From Parietichytrium sp. I65-24A (taxonomy: Eukaryota; Sar; Bigyra; Thraustochytrida; Thraustochytriidae), in NCBI GenBank assembly GCA_012862575.1, contig BLSF01000088.1, positions 1-64,000 of the forward strand: DNA of 64,000 nt, written 5' to 3'. Below, one piece after another: positions 18,011 through 28,272 of the stretch (the first letter of the stretch is position 1; each line of letters opens with the position of its first letter). The position numbers and the translations under genes are program-made. A model generated the notes under the pieces. The model had not been told where the DNA came from, ran no database searches, and saw only the letters and a program-made list of their open reading frames with translations.

Positions 18011-19291
18011 GTAACGTGCTTCACGCGACCGATTGCCGATGCTGCATTTACGTCAATGCCCACGTGCGAGAGACTATACGCGGAAAATCACAGTGGACAA
18101 TTGATGAGCAAGAAGGCGAGTCGGATAATGTATCCCTATTGCAATCAAGGTTCTTAAAAAGTCAAGGAAGAACTTACGTGAAAGCTCTCAAGGAGCGATT
18201 CTCCTGAAGTCCGCTTGCAAGTGTGATTGGGTCAAACTTATCTCCACGAATACTGTCAGAGAGAGGATAAGTTTGTCAGACGGTTGCTACAAAACCCATT
18301 CCGAGCCTCCTTTCGTCAGTTTCAAGACTCACACTAAGCATCGAAGTGTCCTGCTCCCTGCAACATGGAAGACGAGTTTTCTCGTGACGTGAGATTCTTC
18401 CGGCCAAGCAAACCTAGGTTCAGAGGCGGCACAAATTGTCAGAGTCGCGTCTACTCCACAGCTGACACGTGCAAACAAATCTTACTCTACCGCCTCCGCG
18501 CCACAATCAATCGCCCAACACGCTCTCTCGAGGGTTTCCACTTTGTACGGCGCAAGACCACTGACGGCACTGCGCTCTTGCTCCATCCTTCGTATCCAAC
18601 ACCAAACTGCAACCAGCGCCACGCAACCCGAGCTAAAGAAATGTTAGTACTGATATAAAAAAAATGCATTTTCTCTACGGTGTTGATGGTGCTTTCACGC
18701 AGACCAAGTATTTCGGCAAGAGCCTTGCCGCCTGGATTGGAAGATAACGGTGTTTGTCTTGGAGAAGGTGGACAGTCTTGAAACCTTTTCAATCATGCGG
18801 CCTCGGAGACTGTTCTGTCCAGACGCTTTTCGCATTCGAAAGACGCGTTCAGTAGCGGAGCTGTTGGAACTGGCAACGTATGGTGTTGTATCTGGTGGCT
18901 CTGTGGAAGGTGTACTTGGGTGCCCAGACGCTGCATGAAGCTTCGACGGATATGACGATACCGACCGACGATAGGCGTGACAAGGTTTGGTCAAATCCCC
19001 CCTACAACTAGATCCCCGACCTGACGATACTCAAAGTCACAGCTTCGACGGCAAAGACGATAATTGAAGTTCCAAGGAAATGGAGGAAACCTGCCTCAAG
19101 AGAGCAAGGAAAGAAGGGAAACTTTCTTGATTCCGTTAAGACCTACGTGTACTACCGGTTCTCGAGTACTCATCTGGCGGACCAATTCGGAACTCTGTGA
19201 TGTTATCTACCGTTAGTAGAAAAAATCTGTCGTAAAATGGAACCATTTTCACGTGTTTTTTTCATCTGAAAACAAGATGGGTTCCGACAAT
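18011..19291. other. Intergenic, no gene seen
   Basis: Only short unconvincing frames occur. A small hairpin, with caaacttatc and its complement gataagtttg, lies at about 18233-18273. The right end should hold the 3' region of the minus-strand gene at 19292. Confidence 0.4.
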
Positions 19292-19876
19292 CTATTCTTC
19301 CTCTTCCTCTTCTTCTTCTTCTTCTTTTTCATAGTAGAAAGGATCGCGCAACTCTGGCCTCGTGTACTCACTCCTCTTCCTCAACTGCTCCCTGACGATG
19401 AAGCGCGGATAGCTTTCAGCAAATTGATCATCTTCGGAATCGCGGCTTTCGATCTGTTTGACTAAATATGCGTTGAAAGTTTTGAGGTCGTCGATCGAAA
19501 GACTTTTGAGCGACTCGAGAGTGAGCAATTTAGAAGAAGCATATAGTACCTTGTACTCTGGATCATCCGTTCCGTAAACAGCAGTGTCTGCTCCTTCGTC
19601 ATCCACGTCAAGGAACGCGATTTTTGGGTTGCCGAGAAGAGACTCTGGCACCACTGGAGTGCCGGATGGCAGGACTGTGTGAGCCATGTTCAAGTTCTTG
19701 TCCAAGCAACACTCGTTCGCCGCCCGCTCCGAGTCAAAAACTTCGTCAACCTCTTTGAGCTCTTCATCGCCGAGCCGAGTCGCAGAGCATGTGCCTATTT
19801 CTACGATGCTCATCTTCACTCGGACGACCTCGAATACACGAGCATGATCCTCTTCTCTTGGCCTCTTCGTGCTCAT
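19292..19876 (-). CDS. Uncharacterised protein with poly-Glu C-terminus
   Basis: Predicted 194 aa from the ATG at 19876, the first in frame; the sequence before it is a (TCCTGC)n repeat that would encode AGAGAG if read through and is taken as untranslated. The protein starts MSTKRPREED, a possible nuclear localisation signal, and has a mixed mid-section (SLLGNPKIAFLDVDDEG) and a helical region (LESLKSLSIDDLKTFNAYL). It ends FYYEK followed by ten Glu encoded by a GAA/GAG microsatellite. There is no signal peptide or membrane span. Codon-level continuity over 580 nt and sensible composition support a gene; I recognise no family. Confidence 0.55.
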   Translation of the reverse strand: MSTKRPREEDHARVFEVVRVKMSIVEIGTCSATRLGDEELKEVDEVFDSERAANECCLDKNLNMAHTVLPSGTPVVPESLLGNPKIAFLDVDDEGADTAVYGTDDPEYKVLYASSKLLTLESLKSLSIDDLKTFNAYLVKQIESRDSEDDQFAESYPRFIVREQLRKRSEYTRPELRDPFYYEKEEEEEEEEEE

Positions 19877-19879
19877 CGT

Positions 19880-19917
<38 letters not shown>
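19880..19917. repeat. (TCCTGC)n microsatellite
   Basis: Hexanucleotide repeat immediately upstream of the ATG at 19876, hence in the 5' leader of that minus-strand gene. Confidence 0.85.
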
Positions 19918-20160
19918 TCGCTCCTCCTTCCCGTTTCAGGACTGCGTTCACTATCAAAACTAATTGTCAGGATTCAGAAATTCACAGCAGTGATTCACTC
20001 GTGTCGTAGCCTATGAGTGTGCTAGTACATTAGGTAGAACACACCACCCACGAGTACCGTACCTGGACACTACAATTCTGGCCGTCCGACGCCTAGAACG
20101 ATGACATTCTGAACGTGGCCTACTGGCGTGGTACGTACACTGCATCATGTGCCCCGCCGC

Positions 20161-20622
20161 CTACTTGCCAAAACCACCGTCTGCCATAGTTCTCGCTCCA
20201 TGATGCCTACGGCTTCGGTAGATCTTGACAAACAAGTCGCGGAAGACACGCCCCTCGGCCGTTTCAAGTGCGTCCATCTACTTGATGAGCGCGTTGCCGT
20301 TGAGAAGCACGACGTTCTGCGGTCTACCGTTGGCCGAGCCCCCGGTCTGCGGGTCTCTTGCCAGTACCGTGGATGCGATGTCCCTGTTGACTAGAGAGTC
20401 GAGCGCTCGCAGCCTGTCGCCGTCACGATTCTTTCCGTTGATCTTCACGAAATCGACCCCTTCATCCGGCCCGGTGGCTGCCATGGAGTCCAACGCGTAT
20501 TGCTTGCGGCTAAGACCAAGTGCTTTATGGCACTCGATGGGGATGATGAACGTCTCCGTGCCATGAGTGTCCAGTCCAGGGATGAGCCTGGTGATGTGCA
20601 GCACACAATTATTTTCGTTCAA
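20161..20622 (-). pseudogene. Protein-like open frame broken by TAG, family unknown
   Basis: The minus strand is open from 20622 to TAG 20280-20278 and resumes in the same frame as MDALETAEGRVFRDLFVKIY to TAG 20163-20161. The composition is protein-like (HGTETFIIPIECHKALGL, LVNRDIASTVLARDPQTGG), and the frame persists across the stop, which suggests a decayed gene. I cannot name a family. It could also be a chance frame. Confidence 0.3.
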
Positions 20623-20639
20623 CTAGCACCAGTTCTTTC

Positions 20640-21280
20640 ACGGCGCTGCATGCATTCGCGACTGCGCTGTACAGCAGTCAAGTGCGTGACGTTGTGGAGC
20701 GATTGACAGGGCTCACGGACCACTTTGACCTGACCAGCTCAGTGTACTCGTTCACCAACAACTTATTGTGCCACGACGACGAGCTCTCCAGCAGAAGAAT
20801 TGCGTCCATCTTGTATATCGTCCCGGCAGACTGGACGGAGGACGACGGCGGCGCTCTGGAGCTCTTTACTGTGGACGCGATTAAGCAGCCGAATGGCGTT
20901 TTCAAGCGCATCGTGCTGCAGCGAAACACGCTCGCCTTTTTCGAGGTTAGTGATAGGGAGTAGCACCAGGTGGCAGAGGTCCTTTAGAAAAACAAGAAGC
21001 GCATCTCTATCGGAGGCTGGTTCCATGGGCCAAAAGCGCACGCTCCTCGGGACTTGGCGCCCGTGGAGCCGCTGTACGGGAAAGTGTCCATCCCTGGCCC
21101 GATGCAGTTCATGGCACTGCAGGACGCAGAAGTCGAGCTTGGTGAGTGGATCAGCCCAACGTATTTGAAGTCAAGCACATAAAAACTTATTGCTGGTCGA
21201 TTCGAGGCAACCTCCTCTATTTTCCTGGATGACTTTCTGCTAGATTCCAAATTCAAGCAAGCGTTGGCTGCGCTGGCAGC
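20640..21280 (+). pseudogene. OGFOD1/Tpa1-like prolyl hydroxylase pseudogene
   Basis: One frame encodes most of a Tpa1/OGFOD1-type 2-oxoglutarate/Fe(II) prolyl hydroxylase of the ribosomal S23/uS12 class. NLLCHDDEL holds the H-x-D iron ligands, ILYIVPADWTEDDGGALELF is the family signature, FFEVS...HQVAEVL gives the distal His, and KKRISIGGWFHGP contains the 2-oxoglutarate-binding Arg. LGEWISPTYL and FLDDFLLDSKFKQAL belong to the C-terminal half. The frame carries TAG at 20961-20963, TAG at 20985-20987 and TAA at 21180-21182. The conserved sequence runs across them without a gap, so they are not introns. The N-terminal part before about LHAFATALYS is missing or in an unseen exon. TAG and TAA end intact genes in this window, so recoding is unlikely. 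Confidence 0.75.
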
Positions 21281-21318
21281 GTGTAAGTATCGGAGCGGCT
21301 GCGTGCACTGGTTTCCTG

Positions 21319-21591
21319 TCTGTGTAGCGGTTCCACGGCCTGCGAGGGGACAGCTTGAAGGAGAGCACTTTGCGGGATAGATCCTTCGTATCTCTGCGGG
21401 CATTGCATGTGATCACAGCGGCGGAAAAGCGAGAAGGCCACAGCTATCAGGGAAATTTTGGTGCGATCGGTTGCTGCCTTTCGCATCTCAAGCTATGGGA
21501 AGAGGCCATCTCGAGCAAACGTGGTATCTTTGGTACTATACTAAGAAGAGCGATCTGCTGGAATGCTGGCTTCAATAGCCTCGGAAGATAG
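21319..21591 (+). pseudogene. Fragment of a glycosyltransferase family 25 protein
   Basis: The segment GAIGCCLSHLKLWEEAISS matches the family 25 signature (G-x-I-G-C-x-L-S-H-x-x-L-W). The preceding 45 residues (RFHGLRGDSLKESTLRDRS) are compatible with the usual N-terminal part. A TGTAG acceptor-like site precedes at about 21327, and the frame ends at 21591 long before a full GT25 domain (over 200 aa). It is either a truncated relic or one exon of a gene whose other exons I cannot find. Confidence 0.5.
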
Positions 21592-23919
21592 AACTCATAT
21601 TGAAGTGGGGACCCATGAAAGCTTTGCAAGCTCTGACCTCTTCAGTCTCTTCACAAAATACATGTCTTAGCTTGCATGAGCATAATTTCCCCCATGTGAA
21701 GACTGCTCAAAGTCAACATTTTGCTCCGTGAAGCATCGTGAAGGCAAATCATCCTCTGACGGCATGAGTTCCGACGCGCAAATTCTTCTCTTCTTACCAC
21801 CCTCGCCTGAGGAGAGCGCTCACTGTAGTCAGGGCGCAACCACACTCTTATGCACCGTGAGGAGCAAGGGAGTCTTTTTTTGTTGTTGTGAGAATTAAGA
21901 TCTCTTGTAATGCTGGGACTGCCGCATCCTTTGGTTTGGTTTGTCAAAGTTGATGCCGGGGATTCATGCAACCGGAGCATGGAGAGCTGTTCCGAATGGT
22001 TCCGATGCGAGTTCTGTGTATGGGTTCCGCTCGGCGACCCAACATCTGCGCAGCAGTAAGTGAAGCCACCATGTGCAGCGTAAACAAACCCTATCGGAAG
22101 GTGGGGTGCCTGCGCAGACTTGCGCTCCGCAAGACTTGATGGCAGTATTCAGCATCAGAATAAGAAACCGAGGGTGGGTTGGGGCAGTTCGTCCCTTGGA
22201 GCTACTGAGAGTGATTTTCTGACGGTGAAATTCTGATTGTGTAAAAGGCGCGCGCCAGCAGGTCATTGCTGTTTGTAGCATGAGGACAAAAGTGCAGAGA
22301 GACACCCCAGGATTGTTCTGACATGTGAATTCTGTTCTGAATTCTGGTTTATCAGCCTTGGTACCTTGGGAAAACTTGGGTTAATGCACCTTTGAGTATC
22401 CCACTGTGAGAACCCTACAGGCCCCATTTTGCGTGCTGAATTTTCCTGTTTGATGCCTAAGTACAGTGAGTTCTATTGGAGGCTTAATTGTTCTCCATAG
22501 ATGGATAGTAACCAAAGCCATCACATAGTATAGGGTTATTCATGGGACTGGTTTTAGTCTAGCCAGTACTCGAAGGTGAGTGTCCTGGTACTCCGTGTAC
22601 ACGAGTACAATTAGAAGAGTTCAATCGAGACAAATCACACCTTTCATCCTCCCTCAGAGACCACTGATAAACACGGAAACTGCTGTTCAGTCTGTTCAAT
22701 GAACAGGAGTAACTTACTGACAGTGAGATGGATAGCCACACGCATGCCGCAACGCACCGTTTCGTCAAACAAGCGATTAATACTCCTTGGTCTACCACTC
22801 GTTGTCGACCGTTTTGGTATGTTACTACTTGGATACAGGCACTGTAATGTCTATTTATAGTTTACTCTATGCCTGAAAAGTCTCATGAAGATGTCTTGGA
22901 TGAGCCTGAATTCTTTCTTAGTCTTGAAAATCATACACTGTTGTCTACAGTAAAAAATCTCGCACATGTTGCTGAACTTCAGCTCGGAGCCCCTCCGCAC
23001 TGTGAATTTTGTAGTGAAAAGCTTGAGAGGTGGAATTCCCACCACTGTTGCGTGCTGCCATGATTCCTACTTTCACCTTCAAGTTCGCTACTATAATCGT
23101 TTAAGGATGGGTTGACTCTACCGGTACTCAGACAAACCCATAGTATTAGGGGCAGGATGTCGATTAAATTAACTGTAAACTAAACTTTCGCTTTCGCTTG
23201 CGAAAAATTGTCTACTTTTAGATCCCGCTGGAATAGAGCCCGTATCTTTCCAAAGCATTTCCAGTCAGTTTGGTCCGGATACAAATTTGCTCCCTTCCGC
23301 TCTTGCTCATAGGCGCGGCCTTACCTTCGTTGGTGAATAGGTTAGAGGGACGGAAATTGACGACTGTTCAGAGGGATTTGCTTCTCCATTTGGAAAACAT
23401 GGTTGCAGCGCACTCCTTTCGTTTTCTCCCGAGCTCGGAAAAAGTACAAAGTCGTCCTTGATCGGGCCACCGTGCGAGTGCGTGAATTCTCATTGACTGT
23501 GAGGTGTGAATTAAACAGACCTGTACCAGTACACTGGAAGCGAATCGCTCAATCCTATCGTCATTTGAGCGGCCCACCTCCAACTCGCGATGCAGTGTCG
23601 ACTGAGAGTATCGATCTTTCGGCGTGGCTGGTCACTGTCCTTTGAACCCGAGTATACAGAATGCAAATTTGGAACATGGTTCTACTTTATCTAGCTAGCT
23701 AGAGTTCGTCATCAACGCAGTCGAAAAGTGCAGAGTGGGAGCAGCGTTAGACTGTTTAAAGCTTGCAATGACGAGCCAGGCATATGCCAACGTTTTTCAT
23801 GCTCACGGTGTCAACGACTTTTGATGCCGCAGACCCCGAATCAGAATCAAGACGGAAATAAGAATTCTTCCAGAGAAAGACCACATTTGCCATTTTCCTT
23901 TTGAAGAAGGGAACAGACA
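21592..23919. other. Intergenic, 2.3 kb, no gene seen
   Basis: No frame with convincing protein features. It contains one TACCGGTA palindrome (23119-23126), about 0.8 kb upstream of the transporter gene. Confidence 0.45.
23119..23126. promoter_or_regulatory. TACCGGTA palindrome, copy 2
   Basis: Lies about 0.8 kb upstream of the first ESS transporter start. Regulatory role is inference. Confidence 0.25.
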
Positions 23920-25614
23920 ATGTCCGACACAGATGAGTCGCTCCCATCGTTCGCGATGACGAGCACGTCCATGAGGATCGTGAGTTCCTTCGCATTTTGC
24001 ACAGGACTGATGTGGCTTGGGCACGTTATCCGCGAGTACATCAGCTGTACAAGAAGAGTGATGCTCCCCGCTGCCTTGATTGCCGGAATACTGGGCTTGC
24101 TTGTCCTGCAGCTCAGCCAGTTGAGCGACGACGCCTACACGGTTGTCCAACACGACTGGGTGGCGGGATGGAGTGATGTGCCAGGTTTCCTAATCAACGT
24201 CATCTTCGCGACCCTCTTCATGGGTTCTCGGATCCCATCGGTGAAAGAAGCATGGAAACTCGCTGGCCCTCAGCTCGCATACGGTCAGATATTGGCGTGG
24301 GGAAACTGGACCATCGCGTGTCTTATCACATCCATCTTGCTCATGCCCGTATTTGGCGTTCAGGACCTGTTCTCCACACTATTTCCTGTTGGTTTTGAGG
24401 GTGGGCATGGAACTGCCGCAGGGCTGCAGGAAAGCTACATTGCCCTCGGCTTTCAAGACGGTCCAGCGCTCGCAATCACCAGCGCAACGATCGGCATTCT
24501 TCTTGGAGTCATTTTCGGAACTGTGGTTGTAAATATCGGGCAGTGGCAAAAGTGGTCGTATTCTTCTTACAAACGAAGTATGGACTCTGACAGTTTCAAC
24601 CCGGGTACCGGAGAGTACAACTCGCAAAGCGACGAGAGCGATGACTACGACCCCCGCAGTGCGGCCCAGAAGAGCGATGTGAAAGAGGATCGAAAACACA
24701 AAATGCGCACTTGGAAAGACAAAGCAACCATCCCGCGCCACCTGCGCGTGCCAGGCTCCATGCTGTCGGTCTCCGGGGATGCGATTGACACCCTAGCCGT
24801 CAACTTGGCATTTGTTGGAATCGCAGTTTTCTTGGCCTATTGGACGAAACGCGCATTGATCGCCATCGAAACAACGAACGACTGGCTCACGGAATATGCG
24901 TTCTTTTCCGGGTTCCCGCTGTTCCCGCTCTGTATGATTTGGGGAGGCATAATCCAGGCCTATATTGACAGGTTCGTTCACAACTCTCCTCTTGACCGCG
25001 GGACAATGGAGAGGATCGGCGGCGCTGCACTGGACTATCTCGTTCTCACAGCGATTGCCACGACCAAGATTCAGGGTGTTGTGGATTCTCTTGCACCTCT
25101 CATGATTCTGCTTGTCTTTGGCATCGTGTGGCAATTCCTTGCCATTTTCTTTCTTGGTCCGATCATGCTACCAGATTTCTGGTTCGAGCGAGCGGTATCC
25201 GAGTTTGGCAAGTCCATGGGAACAACCGCCACAGGCATAATGCTTCTCCGAATGGTGGACCCGGATATGGAAACGCCTGCGCTTCAAGCGTTTAGTTGTA
25301 AGCAACTGTTGCACGAGCCATTCATGGGTGGAGGTCTCTGGACGTCGATTGCATTACCCATGATTGCGTCGCTCGGAAACTGGGTGGTTTTTGGAGTGAG
25401 CGCGGGTTTTATTGCATTCTGGCTTCTCATGTGGTTTTTCTTGTTCCGCAAGCTTAAGGACGGGCCCATGGTGCAGTACAAGTTTGACCCTCGGTACAAT
25501 CATTTTGAGAGGGAAAATGACCTGAAAGCAACAGGCGATCTCAACGCACCTCAGCAAGACCCACCTACCTACCAGCCTCAATCGGACAACGATGAAAAGG
25601 TTGCCCAAGTGTAA
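23920..25614 (+). CDS. Sodium:glutamate symporter-like protein (GltS/ESS family), copy 1
   Basis: Predicted 564-aa polytopic membrane protein. The family is recognised by the FEGGHGTAAGLQESY re-entrant-loop signature in the first half, the GTAAG context typical of bacterial GltS, and many hydrophobic spans in two halves. A hydrophilic cytoplasmic loop of about 70 residues (around 225-290, rich in Ser, Asp and Lys) separates the halves, and a polar Pro/Gln tail of about 45 residues follows the last span. ESS proteins couple Na+ to glutamate uptake in bacteria; transport of an anionic amino acid or related acid is inferred. Single exon. It is a close paralogue of the gene at 28273; loop and tail are the divergent parts. 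The ATG at 23920 is followed by a short polar N-terminus and then the first span. Confidence 0.82.
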   Translation: MSDTDESLPSFAMTSTSMRIVSSFAFCTGLMWLGHVIREYISCTRRVMLPAALIAGILGLLVLQLSQLSDDAYTVVQHDWVAGWSDVPGFLINVIFATLFMGSRIPSVKEAWKLAGPQLAYGQILAWGNWTIACLITSILLMPVFGVQDLFSTLFPVGFEGGHGTAAGLQESYIALGFQDGPALAITSATIGILLGVIFGTVVVNIGQWQKWSYSSYKRSMDSDSFNPGTGEYNSQSDESDDYDPRSAAQKSDVKEDRKHKMRTWKDKATIPRHLRVPGSMLSVSGDAIDTLAVNLAFVGIAVFLAYWTKRALIAIETTNDWLTEYAFFSGFPLFPLCMIWGGIIQAYIDRFVHNSPLDRGTMERIGGAALDYLVLTAIATTKIQGVVDSLAPLMILLVFGIVWQFLAIFFLGPIMLPDFWFERAVSEFGKSMGTTATGIMLLRMVDPDMETPALQAFSCKQLLHEPFMGGGLWTSIALPMIASLGNWVVFGVSAGFIAFWLLMWFFLFRKLKDGPMVQYKFDPRYNHFERENDLKATGDLNAPQQDPPTYQPQSDNDEKVAQV

Positions 25615-28272
25615 GGTGGTGCAGCCTGCGCAAGTGATGTAAATTCTATTTTGACATTGTATTTTCAACCAAATATATTAATTAAAAACTAGCTACTACA
25701 TATTTTCAATTATGAGGAGGCTCGCCAAGAATTGTGACAAGGTCATTGTTGGTTGGGGGTGATGCTTTTAAGAGACGACAAATAGGATGAAAGTCCTTTC
25801 GTTTTCAATGAGTGAGTACTGGATGTGTACTTTTAACAATCACTTTCCAAGAGTAAGATTGGTGACTTGGAACTAACGACTCAGAGAGTTCAGGGATGTT
25901 CAGAGTGTTCAGAGAGTTCAGAGGCAAACCAACACACCAATCATGTATATCGTGCGTGTACCATCGCGACTGCAGATCTCACCGTTCTTCACATTTACTG
26001 TCAATTCAACGGAGCCGAGTGTGAAGTATGCCCGGACTCCGAGCGTCCAAGACTTGCAATCGTCTTTTAACTTTTGAAGATCTCAACCGGCCGACTTACA
26101 GGAGAGGACGAGATCATTAAGGTTGACATTGAGCACCCGCTTTGGATCAAGCCGGATGCTCGAGAAAATCTCGTCTCGAATTGGACAGCAGAGTCAAGTT
26201 CTCGTGAGTGATATGTCAACACAGAGGCCCTCCAGATCGGGGTTTCTAGATCCTGTCCGAGTTGGAGAAAAAGGAGTTCACATAGCAACCCAGTACATAA
26301 AAACTGGCCAATGTTACATTGGAGCGCGGCGCGTTGCGATTCCATGAGAAGATAGTTGTCGAAGATTGTCGAAGTTTCGGAACGTCGCCGCACTCGTGCA
26401 CAGAGCTTTTCGCATGTCTGTTGATCCTTGCTGTTCGCCAGTGCCATAAAAAAAAATAGGGACTTGTTAGAATTTAGAATTCAGCTACTGGTTCAGTTAC
26501 TGGTGTGAGCTGTGTTGCCACGCGAAACTGATGAGAACTTATAAACAAGCTATCTGGTACTAACTAGAGTACTACTCCTCACAGTCAGCAAACCTCTCAC
26601 ATCTTGAAAGCTGAGAGGAGGTGGAGAGGAAGGGGCGGGGTCCACAGTGAATATTGTGGGAAATGAAACTTTTGAAAGTGAAAAACGACTCTGTAGAATC
26701 ATGCGGGTACCCTCTTATTCGTTTGTTCCGCGTTCCGAGTTATAGCTTCCAAATCCAGAATCAGAGAGAGCCATGAAATTGCTCGTCAAGGTCTCAAAAG
26801 TCCACAACAACTGCCGACCCCTTGCGTGAGGATACAGTACAGCTTCAAATTAGACGAGGGCGACGGACACTCACGAGGCGTCGACGATCTGGATCCTGTC
26901 ACTTCAATTTTATCAGAAGCGACTCGAAACGACAGTGAGCACTGTGAGCACGGTAACCTCAGCCACTGGCACAGCGGGGTGTCAACTGCCAGAGACCTAC
27001 GGGGACTAGAACCCCCCGGGTCAGAAGTGCGTGCTCCAATATGACAGTAGGACTACGTCAACCCTCTGGCCACGTATTAAGACCATGACTTCGCATGCCT
27101 CACCCTGCACTCGCAGAGGCTTCCGAATTTGTGGCTCTCGAGAACGTCCTGCAAGATGGAACAGCCTTCCGCCACCCGCAGGCGACGTTGACAGAACTGT
27201 CACCACATTGTCACTATCCTCTGGTGCTCAAATTTCTTCAGAATTCAGCATTTTGCTTATTCAAGTTGCTTCACTGAACAGAATTCAGAACGCAGAATGC
27301 AGAATTCAGAATTTGTTAACTAAAATAAAAACAGCAATGCAGGTATGGTTTTCGGGACTGACTCGTTAGGCTCACTCTCGGTCAGAATTTGTAGCACATG
27401 GCAAACACATGTTCTCACATCAATTACCAACTTATCCGTCGAGGCTTCCAAAAATTGCTGGCGATAGGCTGAATGAAGAATGCACCCCCAGGTTCTGGGG
27501 CGGTGTGTACTACCGACACACTTTACATAGGCGATACTTTTAAGTCAACACCGCGTGCCGTCTGTGAGATGGTACTGGTACACTTCCAGTTAGGATATGG
27601 GACTTTCTCACCAAAACTCAGAGTGCTTCGAGTCGGAAGATTTGGGTGGACGGGTTGGACGGGCAAAATAATGCACCAATGCGAGAACCAATGCGAGAGA
27701 AACTTGCACAGAGGCTTCATATTTATGTCTTGAGTATGTTCTACCAGCTATTATAGCCACTAGAGTACTACCAAACCTGCGATGCGTTAACCCAGTTTGC
27801 CATTAGCGACTATGATTGTTTGCCAGCGATCTTCCAAACAGGAAATTTGAATTTGCCTGGCCTGCGAAATACTCTCAAAAGAAGAAGAAGAAGAAAGAAA
27901 GGAAAGTGAAGAGGGAATATGAACGGACTGGCGTCTCGCACGAGCTGCACAGAGGCTGCCTGGCTTAGCGAGACGTATAGCACAGTCAAAGCTCCGCCTT
28001 GGCTTTTGCGTTGGGAGAAATCTGCGCGGACAAACTGCGACGCCGCCATCCCATCTGAGTGGTACTCGAGTAACTAACAAACTGTACGGTTTACGTGCAA
28101 ATAGCGGATACCACCCTTCGTGGGCCGGGTTGTGTGCGAGTCACACAAGTCATGAAATCCCCCAGATCTCCGTTCATTTGCAAAACGCAAACCCGAAACT
28201 CCTTGGCCATCAGCGCTCATAAGAAACGCACGACAACGATTTCGAGCTTGTGCTCAAGAGTACGCACGAAAG
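25615..28272. other. Intergenic, 2.7 kb, no gene seen
   Basis: Separates the two transporter genes. It contains small ttcagag-type repeats (about 25887-25923), gaattcag-type repeats (about 27236-27320) and a short protein-like plus-strand stretch near 26075-26200 (GEDEIIKVDIEHPLW) with a stop soon after, perhaps a gene relic. Confidence 0.4.

Noticed and set aside
20640-21280. Stop-codon reassignment to explain in-frame TAG/TAA in the prolyl hydroxylase
   Set aside because: Intact neighbouring genes end at TAG, TAA and TGA, and none contains internal stops, so the standard code applies.
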